64,000 nt of DNA from Paraburkholderia sp. BL21I4N1. GTDB taxonomy: Bacteria; Pseudomonadota; Gammaproteobacteria; Burkholderiales; Burkholderiaceae. The stretch is taken from NCBI RefSeq assembly GCF_002973525.1, contig NZ_PVEN01000009.1, forward strand, positions 226,774 to 290,773, given 5' to 3'. The notes beneath the pieces were generated by a model. The model was given only the letters and a program-made list of their open reading frames with translations. It made no database searches and was not told the origin of the DNA. This document shows, one piece after another, positions 8,156-16,944 of this stretch. Both the position numbers and the translations under genes were made by a program. Position 1 is the first letter of the stretch; each line of letters starts with the position of its first letter.

Positions 8156-9169
8156 ATGGTGGAAAAGCGTTTCGACAGAACAATCAAGGCCAGTCTGGCC
8201 GGCGTGTGGGTCGCGCTGGCCGTCAGCGGTTGTGCGAACGTCGGGCAGCAGGGCGCGACGGCGGATACGGCGGCCGCTTCGGCGGTGCCGGCGGTCAATG
8301 CGTCGGCCGCGACGGCGACGAGCAGCGCGCCGTTGACGATCGATGCCAACGCGGGGGCGCCGCTGAAGAAATCGCCACCGCTGGTTTATCGCGTCAAGCG
8401 GGGCGATACGCTGGCGCGTATCGCGCAGCATCATCATTGCAGCGTCCGGCAGTTGCAGGCGTGGAACGGGTTGAAAAGCAAGTCGCGGCTGAAGTTGGGG
8501 CAGGTGTTGCATGTGGCGTCGCCGGAAACCGTGCGGGCCGTGAATGCGGCTAACGCCGCGGCGGCGGCTTCGGCCAAGGCGGCAGCGGCTTCGGCGGCAA
8601 GCGCGCCGGTGGCGCAGCAAGTGGGCGCTTCGGCGAATTCGGCTTCGTCGGCTTCAACGGCGGCTTCGGTTGCAGCGCTGGCAGCGGCGTCGGCACCTCA
8701 GGCCACCCCGGCCGCCGCCGCGCAAGCGGACTCAGCCGCACCGAGCGCCGCCGAGGCACGCGAAGTCGCGCAGCAAACCGCGCGGCACGCGAACGGCGTG
8801 GCGCTGGCATGGCCGGCGGGCGGGCGCGTTGTCGAAGGATTCCAGGCGGGCGAGACGCGCGGCATCGAAATTGGCGGCAAGCCGGGCGATCCGGTGCGCG
8901 CCGCCGCCGACGGCAAAGTGATGTATGCCGGCACGGGTTTGAACAGCTACGGCAGTCTGATCATTGTCCAGCACAACAAGGACTTTCTGACCGCCTACTC
9001 GCATAACCGCAAGCTGCTGGTTAAGACCGGCGACATCGTGCGGCAGGGGCAGCAGATCGCCGAGATGGGCGACGAAAACAACTCGCGCGTCTTCTCCGTG
9101 GGCTTTGAGTTGCGCCGCGACGGCAAGCCGATCGATCCGATGCCTTACCTGCCGCAAGGACGCGGTTAA
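8156..9169 (+). CDS. NlpD-like lipoprotein with LysM and degenerate M23/LytM domain
   Basis: A 337-residue envelope lipoprotein. Its signal peptide ends in VSGC (Cys at residue 26). A LysM peptidoglycan-binding domain spans about residues 77-120 (VYRVKRGDTLARIAQHHHCSV). It is followed by an Ala/Ser-rich linker of over 100 residues and a LytM domain (WPAGGRVVEGF to the C-terminus). The LytM zinc ligands are lost: the usual HxGxD region reads TRGIEI, and the HxH histidine region reads VGFELR. A catalytically dead LytM domain is typical of NlpD/EnvC, which activate amidases during cell division. That role is inferred from the family. ATG 8156 follows AGGAG by six bases. Confidence 0.85.
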   Translation: MVEKRFDRTIKASLAGVWVALAVSGCANVGQQGATADTAAASAVPAVNASAATATSSAPLTIDANAGAPLKKSPPLVYRVKRGDTLARIAQHHHCSVRQLQAWNGLKSKSRLKLGQVLHVASPETVRAVNAANAAAAASAKAAAASAASAPVAQQVGASANSASSASTAASVAALAAASAPQATPAAAAQADSAAPSAAEAREVAQQTARHANGVALAWPAGGRVVEGFQAGETRGIEIGGKPGDPVRAAADGKVMYAGTGLNSYGSLIIVQHNKDFLTAYSHNRKLLVKTGDIVRQGQQIAEMGDENNSRVFSVGFELRRDGKPIDPMPYLPQGRG

Positions 9170-9310
9170 GGCCGCGCTTTAGGGCGAACCCGCTTAGGAA
9201 AACCTCTCGTGCGTCACGAAGGCGCGGCGAATGACGCGCCTTCACGCAAACCCGCACAACCCTCGGCGGCGTTCAATCCGGCGCGTGAGGACGCGGCTTG
9301 GCTCACGTCC

Positions 9311-10129
9311 TCAGGCAAGCCCGCGCAGCACCGCGGCGACAATCGCCTCCGGCGCGTCTTCCTGCATCAGATGGCCGGCGTTCGGCACCGCCTGAAAGCG
9401 CGCGCCCGGAATCGCCGCAGCCAGCTGACGGCCACGCGCCAGCGGAATCCACTGATCCTCCTCGCCCCACAGAATCCGCACCGGGCAGCGCAGTTGCGCA
9501 TAGCGCGCTTCGACCTCGTCGGTAAAGCGCTGATCCATCTGCGCGATCTGCCGGTAGAACGCGGTCTGTCCCGTCGGGCCGAGCCATGGCGTCACATACG
9601 GCGCGAGTTCGCGTTCCGGAATCTCACGCGCAATCGCGCCGCGTAGATAAGCCTTCACCACCGCTTCGTGGATGTAGGGCGGCAGCCCGGCAAACGCATC
9701 GCCGTGGTCACGCACGTGGCGCACGAAGGGCGAGCCCCACGGCGCGACCGCCACCGGATCGATCAACGTGAGGCTGCGGTACTCGCAGCCGTCGATCAGA
9801 TGCGCGCGTAACGAAGTCGCCCCGCCGAAATCATGCGCGACCACGTCCGGCTTCTCCAACTGCCAATGCGTGAGCAACGCCGCCAGCAGCACGTTCTGTA
9901 TGCCGAGCGAGACGTCTTGCGCATCGCGTTGTTCGGATTGCCCGTAACCGAGCAGATCGTAGTAGTAGACCGTGTGTTTTTGCGCGAGATGCGGCGCGAT
10001 GCGATGCCACACATACGAAGAAAACGGCGTGCCGTGAATCAGCACCAGTGGCGGACCGTTACCGGTCACGTTGAAGCGCACGGTCTGATCGCGGAATGAG
10101 TAGGTTTTGGGGAGTGGCCAGTTTGACAT
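9311..10129 (-). CDS. Alpha/beta hydrolase, haloalkane dehalogenase/epoxide hydrolase-like
   Basis: A 272-residue cytoplasmic alpha/beta-fold hydrolase. The oxyanion segment is LVLIHGTPFSSYVW. The nucleophile elbow reads VAHDFGGA, so the nucleophile is aspartate as in haloalkane and fluoroacetate dehalogenases and epoxide hydrolases, not serine. The general acid/base elements are WGEEDQWIP and the late histidine in NAGHLMQED. HGTP is frequent in both dehalogenases and epoxide hydrolases, so the substrate class is not settled. The gene is isolated, with no adjacent permease or regulator. Its upstream region holds a palindromic site (10380-10408). Confidence 0.8.
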   Translation of the reverse strand: MSNWPLPKTYSFRDQTVRFNVTGNGPPLVLIHGTPFSSYVWHRIAPHLAQKHTVYYYDLLGYGQSEQRDAQDVSLGIQNVLLAALLTHWQLEKPDVVAHDFGGATSLRAHLIDGCEYRSLTLIDPVAVAPWGSPFVRHVRDHGDAFAGLPPYIHEAVVKAYLRGAIAREIPERELAPYVTPWLGPTGQTAFYRQIAQMDQRFTDEVEARYAQLRCPVRILWGEEDQWIPLARGRQLAAAIPGARFQAVPNAGHLMQEDAPEAIVAAVLRGLA

Positions 10130-10555
10130 GGCAATGAACCTCGCGAGACAGTCGGCTTAACCTGGCAGGGCGCCGTGAAGCTTGCTGACCGGGTTTTCGT
10201 GGCGGCCGGCACGTGGTTCCCGAAAAAGCTCACCTTGAGTTTGTTCAGCAAAACCAGGCAAATTCAATTCGGCGCCACCCGCGTATCGATTCAATCCGCA
10301 AGCATCGGATGCTGGCGACGCCCACTCTTACGAATCGCGCATAAATCGGCTTGAAATAAGGGCTTGTTACGTCGGCTGACTACCAGGAAGCCTGGTAATC
10401 GTTGGTAGCTATATTCAATCAGACCACGTTCAGCCGATCAAAAGCACGCTGCTCAACGGTGAGGAAATTCGGGAGCCGGCAACGCGCACCGCGTAGTCGA
10501 ACTTGCCGACGCGCATCATCCGACGCCGGCCCGAAAAACCATCACACCCCACCGC
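10130..10555. other. Gene-free region with TACCAGG palindrome
   Basis: No credible gene lies between the dehalogenase-like gene and the gene of unknown function. At 10381-10397 there is a perfect palindrome TACCAGG-AAG-CCTGGTA. A third half-site, TTGGTAG, follows at 10402-10408, giving three TGGTA-type half-sites within 30 bases. This looks like a repressor operator (GntR- or TetR-like spacing), about 250 bases upstream of the hydrolase start. A TATATT stands at 10410-10415, but no matching -35 is apparent. Confidence 0.45.
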
Positions 10556-10954
10556 TCACTTTTCCGTCACGCCGCGCAGCAACTGCGCGACCTGCCCATG
10601 GTGATGCAGAATCGCCGGATCGGCCTGCAGTAACGGCAGATAGCGCGGCAGAAAAATGTTGTTCGGCGCCTCGGGCGAGAAAAGTCCCGTGACCGCTTCG
10701 GCCGCGCCGACGCGGTCGGCGGCGTCGGCTTCCTTGTCGTCGAGGATTTCGTCGACGCTCGCGATTACCGTCGAGAGCGGCGTGAGCCAGCGAAACCCCG
10801 AGCCGTTGATGAGCACCTGCAGAAACGCCGCCGGCGTCACGGGACCGAACTCCTTTTCATACGCCGCGCGTTCGTGGTCGAGAATCGCTTTGTGCAGCGA
10901 CAGCAGCGGTCGGCGAATGTCCGAGAGGAATTGAGTGCATTGCTGGTCGTTCAT
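10556..10954 (-). CDS. Conserved protein of unknown function
   Basis: A 132-residue soluble protein starting at ATG 10954 with AAGGAG upstream. It is mostly helical in appearance, with LSDIRRPLLSLHKAILDHERAAYEKEFG near the start and FLQVLINGSGFRWLTPLSTVIASVDEILDD in the middle. I believe similar short proteins occur widely in proteobacteria, but I cannot name the family with confidence. There is no signal peptide or membrane segment. It stands alone between two catabolic loci, and no function is assigned. Confidence 0.7.
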   Translation of the reverse strand: MNDQQCTQFLSDIRRPLLSLHKAILDHERAAYEKEFGPVTPAAFLQVLINGSGFRWLTPLSTVIASVDEILDDKEADAADRVGAAEAVTGLFSPEAPNNIFLPRYLPLLQADPAILHHHGQVAQLLRGVTEK

Positions 10955-11317
10955 CGTGCTGCTCCTTCGGATAGTCAGGCCGGATCGCATCCGGCATTCG
11001 GGTGTTCGGATACTCGGGTACGCGCAATCGGTTCAAACCGGAACCATGCTAGCAAAATCGGCGGCCCATGACCGCTAAAGCATTCCAACGGGCCATGCCC
11101 GCATAGGGGTCGCTGCGCAATTATTTATCCGCGACTACAATTTGCCGATCACTTCCGGCGCGTTCGCGCCATGCATCGAATGCCTGTTTGAACTGAACGC
11201 GAGCCGCCGCGCGTATTAGTCCGGCTTATCGAATAAACGCGGCAAGGCTCACTGTTTTGGTTCGACGTCTCTGTCTAAACAGCCTCATCAACAATAAACC
11301 CCACCCGGAGCCGCTCA
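10955..11317. other. Gene-free region upstream of molybdenum hydroxylase operon 2
   Basis: No gene is visible. The region is less GC-rich near 11118-11145 (CAATTATTTATCC, then TACAAT at 11136-11141), which may contain the promoter of the downstream operon, but no clear -35 is seen. A GGAG precedes the first operon gene at 11318. Confidence 0.4.
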
Positions 11318-11773
11318 ATGACAACCCTGAATATCAACGGCGAAACGCATACCGTCGACGCCCCGCCCGACATGCCCCTGTTGTGGGTCTTGCGTGACCT
11401 CGTCGGTTTGACCGGCACCAAGTTCGGTTGCGGCATCGCGCAATGCGGCGCTTGCACCGTGCATCTCGACGGCGTCGCGGTGCGCTCGTGCGTATTGCCG
11501 GCCGCGGCGGTCGGCGACCGCAAGATCACCACGATCGAGGCGGTCGGCAGCACGCCCGCCGGCCAGAAAGTGCAGCAGGCCTGGCGGCAACTGGACGTGG
11601 TGCAGTGCGGCTACTGTCAGTCCGGGCAGGTCATGTCGGCGGCTTCGCTGCTGACCAGCAACCCCAATCCCAGCGACGCGGATATCGACGCCGCCATGGC
11701 CGGCAACATCTGCCGCTGTGGGACGTACAACCGCATCCGCGCGGCGATCAAGCAAGCCGCGAAGGGAGCCTGA
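11318..11773 (+). CDS. iorA: Isoquinoline 1-oxidoreductase-type 2Fe-2S subunit (operon 2)
   Basis: A 151-residue [2Fe-2S] subunit of normal family length. The plant-ferredoxin-like cluster is in FGCGIAQCGACTVHLDG with a later Cys in VRSCVLP. The second cluster uses VQCGYCQSGQVM and NICRCGTYNRI. The family (IorA and aldehyde dehydrogenase small subunits) transfers electrons from the molybdenum cofactor of the large subunit to the cytochrome. It has no signal peptide and probably leaves the cell with the TAT-exported large subunit. It is the first gene of a three-gene operon and ends one base before the spacer to the large subunit start at 11775. The precise substrate is not determined. Confidence 0.9.
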   Translation: MTTLNINGETHTVDAPPDMPLLWVLRDLVGLTGTKFGCGIAQCGACTVHLDGVAVRSCVLPAAAVGDRKITTIEAVGSTPAGQKVQQAWRQLDVVQCGYCQSGQVMSAASLLTSNPNPSDADIDAAMAGNICRCGTYNRIRAAIKQAAKGA

Positions 11774-11774
11774 C

Positions 11775-14018
11775 ATGTCCCAGGGATTGCTCGATGCAGG
11801 TAACGGCGCACAGGCGTCTGGAACAAAGGCGGGGCGCGTGTCGCGCCGCACGTTTCTGAAATTCGGCGTGACGGTGGGCGCGGCGGCCGGCGGCGGTTTG
11901 CTGCTCGGCTTCAGTCTGCCGGCGGCCAGCCAGGATCAGAAGGCCGGCAAATCGGTGATTGGCGGCGATGGGGTCGAGACGCCGCAAAGCGGCGTGTTCG
12001 CGCCGAACGCGTTTATCCAGATCGACACGGCGGGCAAGGTCACGCTGGTGATCCCCAAGGTCGAGATGGGCCAGGGCGTCTACACATCGATTCCGATGCT
12101 GATCGCCGAAGAGCTCGAAGTGCCGCTCGACTCGGTCACGGTCGATCACGCGCCGCCCAACGAAAAGCTCTTCATGGACCCGCTGCTCGGCGGCCAGCTG
12201 ACCGGCGGGTCGACGTCGATCCGCTACGCGTGGGAGCCGATGCGCCGTGCCGGCGCCGCCGCGCGCGTGGTGCTGATCCAGGCGGCCGCGCAGCAATGGC
12301 AGGTCGATCCGGCAAGCTGCCACGCGCAGGCCGGCCAGGTGATCCATGCGGCCAGCCAGCGCAGCCTCGGCTACGGTCAACTGGTGGACGCCGCGGCCAA
12401 ACTGCCCGCGCCGCAAAACGTGCCGCTGAAGAATCCGAAAGACTTCAAGCTGATCGGCACGTCGGCCAGGCGTCTGGATTCGCCGGAAAAAGTCGACGGC
12501 ACCGCCCTGTTCGGGCTCGACGTGCGCGTGCCCGGCATGGTCTACGCGGCGATCGCGAACTGCCCGGTGTTCGGCGGCACGCTCGCGAGCGTCGACGATA
12601 CCAACGCGAAGAAGATTCCCGGCGTGCGCCAGATCGTCAGGATCGACAACGCGGTCGCGGTGATCGGCGACCACACGTGGGCCGCCAAACGCGGCGTGCA
12701 GGCGCTCGACATCAAATGGAACGAAGGCGCGGGTGCGGCGATTTCGATGCAGCAGATCGTCGGCGATCTCGCCAATGCATCGCAGCGCAACGGCGCGGTG
12801 GCACGTAAGGACGGCGACGTCGGCAACGGCTTTTCGAACGCGAAGACGCGCGTCGACGCGGTGTATCAGCAGCCGTTCCTTGCGCACGCCACCATGGAGC
12901 CGGTCAACTGCACGGTGCATGTACGCCCCGACGGCTGCGACGTCTGGCTCGGCTCGCAGGTGCCGACGCGGGTCGTGGATGCGGCGGTGGCGGTCACGGG
13001 TCTGCCGGCCGACAAGATCGTCGTGCATAACCATCTGATCGGCGGCGGTTTCGGCCGGCGGCTCGAATTCGACATGGTCACGCAGGCGGTGAAAGTGGCC
13101 AAACAGGTGTCGTCGCCAGTGAAGGTGACGTGGACGCGCGAAGAAGACATTCAGCACGACATGTACCGGCCGTACTACTACGACAAGATTTCCGCCGGGC
13201 TCGACGCGAACGGCAAGCCGATCGCGTGGCAGCACCGCATTGTCGGCTCGTCGGTGCTTGCGCGCTTCGCACCGCCCGCGTTCAAGAACGGTATCGATCC
13301 CGACGCGGTCGAAGTGGCCGCCGACCTGCCGTACGACCTGCCGAATCAACTGATCGATTACGTGCGCCAGGAACCGCACGCGGTGCCGACCGCGTTCTGG
13401 CGCGGCGTGGGTCCGACGCGCGGCACCTTCGTGGTGGAGAGTTTCATCGACGAACTCGCGGCGCAGGCCAAGGTCGATCCGGTCAAATATCGTCAGGATC
13501 TGCTGGGCAAGACGCCGCGCGCGCTGAACGTGCTGAACGTCGCGACACAGTCGGCCGGCTGGGGTAGTGCGCTGCCGAAGGGCCAGGGCCGCGGCGTGTC
13601 GGTCATGCACGCGTTCGGCAGTTTCTTCGCGATCGTCGTCGATGTGGCGGTCGAGCAGGGCGAGGTCGCGGTGAAGCGGGTGGTGTGCGCAGTCGATTGC
13701 GGCATGGTGGTGAATCCGAACACGATCGAAGCGCAGGTGCAGGGCGGCATCATCTTCGGGATCACGGCCGCGCTGTACAGCGAGATCACGATCAAGGACG
13801 GCCGCGTCGAGCAGAACAATTTCACCGACTACCGGATGCTGCGGATCGACCAGGCGCCGCCTATCGAGGTGCATATCGTGAAGAGCGGCGAGGCGCCCGG
13901 CGGCATCGGCGAACCCGGCACGGCGGCGCTCGCGCCGGCGCTCACCAACGCGATCTACGCGGCCACCGGCAAACGGCTGCGGCACCTGCCGGTCGGCAGC
14001 CAACTGCAAACCGCCTAA
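11775..14018 (+). CDS. iorB: Isoquinoline 1-oxidoreductase-type molybdopterin subunit (operon 2)
   Basis: A 747-residue molybdenum-cofactor subunit. A twin-arginine signal (VSRRTFLKFGVTVGAAAGG) is at residues 20-45. Family landmarks include PKVEMGQGVYTSIPMLIAEEL, the double repeat of Mo-binding domains, the GGGFGRRLEFDMVTQAV segment, AFWRGVGPTRGTFVVESFIDE, and the C-terminal GGIGEPGTAALAPAL, whose Glu is the catalytic base. ATG 11775 was chosen over an upstream in-frame start inside iorA because it places the signal peptide correctly. It is distinctly shorter than the paralogue at 2726, so the two operons probably act on different substrates. Confidence 0.9.
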   Translation: MSQGLLDAGNGAQASGTKAGRVSRRTFLKFGVTVGAAAGGGLLLGFSLPAASQDQKAGKSVIGGDGVETPQSGVFAPNAFIQIDTAGKVTLVIPKVEMGQGVYTSIPMLIAEELEVPLDSVTVDHAPPNEKLFMDPLLGGQLTGGSTSIRYAWEPMRRAGAAARVVLIQAAAQQWQVDPASCHAQAGQVIHAASQRSLGYGQLVDAAAKLPAPQNVPLKNPKDFKLIGTSARRLDSPEKVDGTALFGLDVRVPGMVYAAIANCPVFGGTLASVDDTNAKKIPGVRQIVRIDNAVAVIGDHTWAAKRGVQALDIKWNEGAGAAISMQQIVGDLANASQRNGAVARKDGDVGNGFSNAKTRVDAVYQQPFLAHATMEPVNCTVHVRPDGCDVWLGSQVPTRVVDAAVAVTGLPADKIVVHNHLIGGGFGRRLEFDMVTQAVKVAKQVSSPVKVTWTREEDIQHDMYRPYYYDKISAGLDANGKPIAWQHRIVGSSVLARFAPPAFKNGIDPDAVEVAADLPYDLPNQLIDYVRQEPHAVPTAFWRGVGPTRGTFVVESFIDELAAQAKVDPVKYRQDLLGKTPRALNVLNVATQSAGWGSALPKGQGRGVSVMHAFGSFFAIVVDVAVEQGEVAVKRVVCAVDCGMVVNPNTIEAQVQGGIIFGITAALYSEITIKDGRVEQNNFTDYRMLRIDQAPPIEVHIVKSGEAPGGIGEPGTAALAPALTNAIYAATGKRLRHLPVGSQLQTA

Positions 14019-14031
14019 CCGGAGCCCGATC

Positions 14032-15330
14032 ATGAAAAACACACTGAAGGGTGTCGGTGCGGCGTTGTGCGTCGCGTTGCCGTTGTTGGCGCTGAGCCAA
14101 GGTTCGGCGCGGGCCGCCGCGCAAGCCGCCGATCCCGCGCTGGTGCAACGCGGCGCCTATCTCGCGAAGGTCGGCGACTGCGTGGCCTGTCACACGGCGC
14201 CGAAGGGCAAGCCGTTCGCGGGCGGCCTGCCGATGACCACGCCGATGGGCCAGATCTACACCACCAACATCACGCCCGATCCGAACACCGGCATCGGCGG
14301 CTATACGGAGGAAGACTTCGCGCGGGCAATGCGCGAAGGCGTCGCGAAAGACGGCCACAACCTGTATCCGGCGATGCCGTATCCGTCGTATGCGAAGGTC
14401 GACGACGACGACATGAAAGCGCTGTACGCGTATTTCATGGGCGGCGTGGCGCCGGTGCAGCAGGCGAATCGCGAAGCGGACATCAAGTGGCCGTTGAACA
14501 TGCGCTGGCCGCTGAAGTTCTGGAACATGGTGTTCCTGGAGAAGGGCGCCTATCAGAACAAGCCGGGCAAGGACGTGGCGTGGAATCGCGGCGCATACCT
14601 GATTCAGGGTCTCGGCCACTGCGGTTCGTGCCACACGCCGCGCGGCATCGCGTTCCAGGAGAAAGCGCTCGACGAAAGCGGCAGCGCATTCCTGACCGGT
14701 GGCCTGCTCGACGGCTGGTTCGCGGCGAATCTGACCGGCGAGCACAACGTCGGGCTGGGGCGCTGGAACGATCAGGATCTGCAGGCGTTCCTGAAGACCG
14801 GTGCGAATCGCCATGCGTCGGCGTTCGGTTCCATGACGAGCGTGATCAACAACAGCACGCAAGGTCTGAACGATACCGACATCGCCGCGATGTCGACGTA
14901 TCTGAAGTCGTTGCCGCCGGCGGGCGGCAGCGGTGCGCCGCCGTACGCGTACGATCCGCAGGCCACCAAAGTGTCGTTGAACCGTCCCGCGAACGACGCC
15001 GGCGCACGCGTCTACACCGCGTATTGCATGCACTGTCACGGCGTCGACGGACGCGGCTTCGCGCCGATGCTGGCGCCGCTCGCAGGCAATCCGAACGTGC
15101 TCGAGAAGGACCCGTCGTCGCTGATCAACGTGACACTGAACGGCACGCAAGATCTGGTGATCGGCGGCATTCCCGCGCCGTATCCGATGCCGAAGTACGC
15201 GCCGGTGCTCAACGACCAGCAGATCGCCGACGTGCTGAGTTTCGTGCGGGCCGGGTGGAACAACGGCGCGCCGGTTGTTAGCGCGGCCGAGGTGGCGAAG
15301 CTGCGCAAGTCGACGCAGGCGGCCCGCTAG
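14032..15330 (+). CDS. Triheme cytochrome c subunit (operon 2)
   Basis: A 432-residue secreted cytochrome c with three CXXCH sites: CVACH at residue 50, then CGSCH and CMHCH. The N-terminus is a Sec signal peptide (MKNTLKGVGAALCVALPLLAL, cut near SARAAA). Unlike its operon 1 counterpart it has no lipobox. The sequence TNITPDPNTGIGGYTEEDFARA is typical of the cytochrome subunit of gluconate/alcohol/aldehyde dehydrogenase complexes. It is 13 bases downstream of iorB and is followed by a strong terminator, closing the operon. It should carry electrons from the 2Fe-2S subunit to the respiratory chain. Confidence 0.9.
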   Translation: MKNTLKGVGAALCVALPLLALSQGSARAAAQAADPALVQRGAYLAKVGDCVACHTAPKGKPFAGGLPMTTPMGQIYTTNITPDPNTGIGGYTEEDFARAMREGVAKDGHNLYPAMPYPSYAKVDDDDMKALYAYFMGGVAPVQQANREADIKWPLNMRWPLKFWNMVFLEKGAYQNKPGKDVAWNRGAYLIQGLGHCGSCHTPRGIAFQEKALDESGSAFLTGGLLDGWFAANLTGEHNVGLGRWNDQDLQAFLKTGANRHASAFGSMTSVINNSTQGLNDTDIAAMSTYLKSLPPAGGSGAPPYAYDPQATKVSLNRPANDAGARVYTAYCMHCHGVDGRGFAPMLAPLAGNPNVLEKDPSSLINVTLNGTQDLVIGGIPAPYPMPKYAPVLNDQQIADVLSFVRAGWNNGAPVVSAAEVAKLRKSTQAAR

Positions 15331-15366
15331 TGACACGGGCTTAGCGCTGCGATAGTTGGGCTGTTA

Positions 15367-15407
15367 AAAAAGCGGTAACCGTGTTCGCCACACGGTTACC
15401 GCTTTTT
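15367..15407. terminator. Bidirectional intrinsic terminator
   Basis: A perfect stem of about 18 bp (AAAAAGCGGTAACCGTGT pairing with its complement at 15390-15407, loop TCGCC) sits between the convergent cytochrome gene and the ABC permease gene. The A run at the left and T run at the right let it terminate transcription in both directions. Confidence 0.9.
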
Positions 15408-15431
15408 CATTGAAGCCGCGTGAGCGGCGCC

Positions 15432-16088
15432 TCACCGATGCTGTCCCACCTTCTGTCGTTTCTCCAGCACCCGCGCGTACCAGGTCAATGGGAAACACAT
15501 CGCGAAGTAAATCATCGCGACCATGCCGTAGATCGGAAACGGGCGGAACGCGGCGTTGGTGATCATCGAGCCGGTCTTGGTCAATTCGGTGAAGCCGATA
15601 ATCGACGCGAGCGCCGTGCTTTTCACGACCTGCACGAGAAAACCGACGGTCGGCGCCACCGCGATTTTCAGGGCCTGTGGCCACACGATATAGCGCAACT
15701 GCTGGCTGAACGTCATGCCGAGACTCGCGCCCGCGGCCCACTGACCGCGCGGCACCGCTTCGACACAGCCGCGCCAGATATCGACCAGATACGCGCTCGT
15801 ATAAAGCGTGAGCGTGACGGTTGCCGCGACCCACGGTGAGACGTCGACGCCGAGCAGGGGCAAACCGAAGAACGCGAGGAAGAGCTGCATCAGCAGCGGC
15901 GTGCCCTGAAACACTTCGACGTACACGATCACCACGCGCCGCAGCCAGGCGATCGGCGACACGCGCAGGGCGAGCAGCATCAGCCCGACGATACCGCCGC
16001 CGACAAACGCGATCAACGACAGCAGCACCGTCCAGCGCGCCGCCAGCAACAGGTTACGGGCAATGTCCCACAGGGTGAATTCGACCAT
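15432..16088 (-). CDS. Amino-acid ABC transporter permease
   Basis: A 218-residue inner-membrane permease of the His/Glu/Gln polar amino acid family, with about five membrane helices. The N-terminal element VEVFQGTPLLMQLFLAFFGLPL is the family's hallmark, and the EAA loop reads GASLGMTFSQQLRYIVWPQALK. It starts at ATG 16088, two bases after the stop of the other permease, so the two are coupled and probably form a heterodimer. No ATP-binding subunit is encoded next to the pair. Confidence 0.88.
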   Translation of the reverse strand: MVEFTLWDIARNLLLAARWTVLLSLIAFVGGGIVGLMLLALRVSPIAWLRRVVIVYVEVFQGTPLLMQLFLAFFGLPLLGVDVSPWVAATVTLTLYTSAYLVDIWRGCVEAVPRGQWAAGASLGMTFSQQLRYIVWPQALKIAVAPTVGFLVQVVKSTALASIIGFTELTKTGSMITNAAFRPFPIYGMVAMIYFAMCFPLTWYARVLEKRQKVGQHR

Positions 16089-16090
16089 GA

Positions 16091-16849
16091 TCAGCGCTCC
16101 GTGGGCAGCGTGCGGGCGCCGCGCCACATCAGGCGGTCGCGCCAGTTACGCGGCGCGTTGCCGTTGCCATGATTGCTACCGCGCGCCGCCCGGCCCGCGA
16201 ACAGGCCGCGCCCGAAGCGGTTGAGCAGTTGCCGCAAGACGATCGACAACACCAGATACGTGATCGTGATAATCACGTAGCTCTCGAACGAACGGAAGTT
16301 ACGCGACTGGATGAAGTTGGCCGCGTAAGTGAGATCGGGCACCGAGATCTGCGACACCACCGCCGAGCCCAGCATGACGATCAGCACCTGGCTCAGCAGC
16401 GCGGGAAACACGTTGGCGATCGCCTGCGGCAGCACCACGAAGCGGAACACCTGGCGACCCTGCAGGCCGAGCGCTTGCGCCGCCTGCACCTGGCCGCGCG
16501 GAATCGAATCGATCCCGGCGCGCACGATCTCGATCGCGTAGGCGCCGAGATTGACGGTCATGGCCAGAATCGCGGCCTCTACTTCGTCGATATGAATGCC
16601 GAGGCTCGGCAAGCCGAAGAACACGAAAAACAACTGCACGATGAACGGCGTATTGCGGATCAACTCCACATAACTCGCCACGACCCAGCGCGCCCATTTC
16701 GGCCCGGCCACCGCAATGCTCGCGCCGCCGATGCCGACCAGACCGCCGAGCACGGTAGAGACGGCGGTGAGCCCGAGCGTGACGGCGGCGCCGCGCACGA
16801 GCATCCCCGCATAGAGGCCGAAGCCGCTGAAATCGAACGCATAAGTCAT
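16091..16849 (-). CDS. Amino-acid ABC transporter permease
   Basis: A 252-residue permease of the same family as its downstream neighbour. It has the motif VELIRNTPFIVQLFFVFFGLP and the EAA loop QAAQALGLQGRQVFRFVVLPQAI. Five hydrophobic helices can be counted. The C-terminal 40 residues (GRAARGSNHGNGNAPRNWRD) are a polar tail not needed for the fold. The gene follows the periplasmic binding protein and precedes the second permease in one transcription unit. Confidence 0.88.
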   Translation of the reverse strand: MTYAFDFSGFGLYAGMLVRGAAVTLGLTAVSTVLGGLVGIGGASIAVAGPKWARWVVASYVELIRNTPFIVQLFFVFFGLPSLGIHIDEVEAAILAMTVNLGAYAIEIVRAGIDSIPRGQVQAAQALGLQGRQVFRFVVLPQAIANVFPALLSQVLIVMLGSAVVSQISVPDLTYAANFIQSRNFRSFESYVIITITYLVLSIVLRQLLNRFGRGLFAGRAARGSNHGNGNAPRNWRDRLMWRGARTLPTER

Positions 16850-16944
16850 GGCGTGGCGCTCATCGTGAGGTCAGACTCCGCCGCGTTTCCGTGCCCCGAA
16901 GCCGTCCTCTGAAGGGATGCCTCGGGCGGGTCGCGCAAAAAGTG

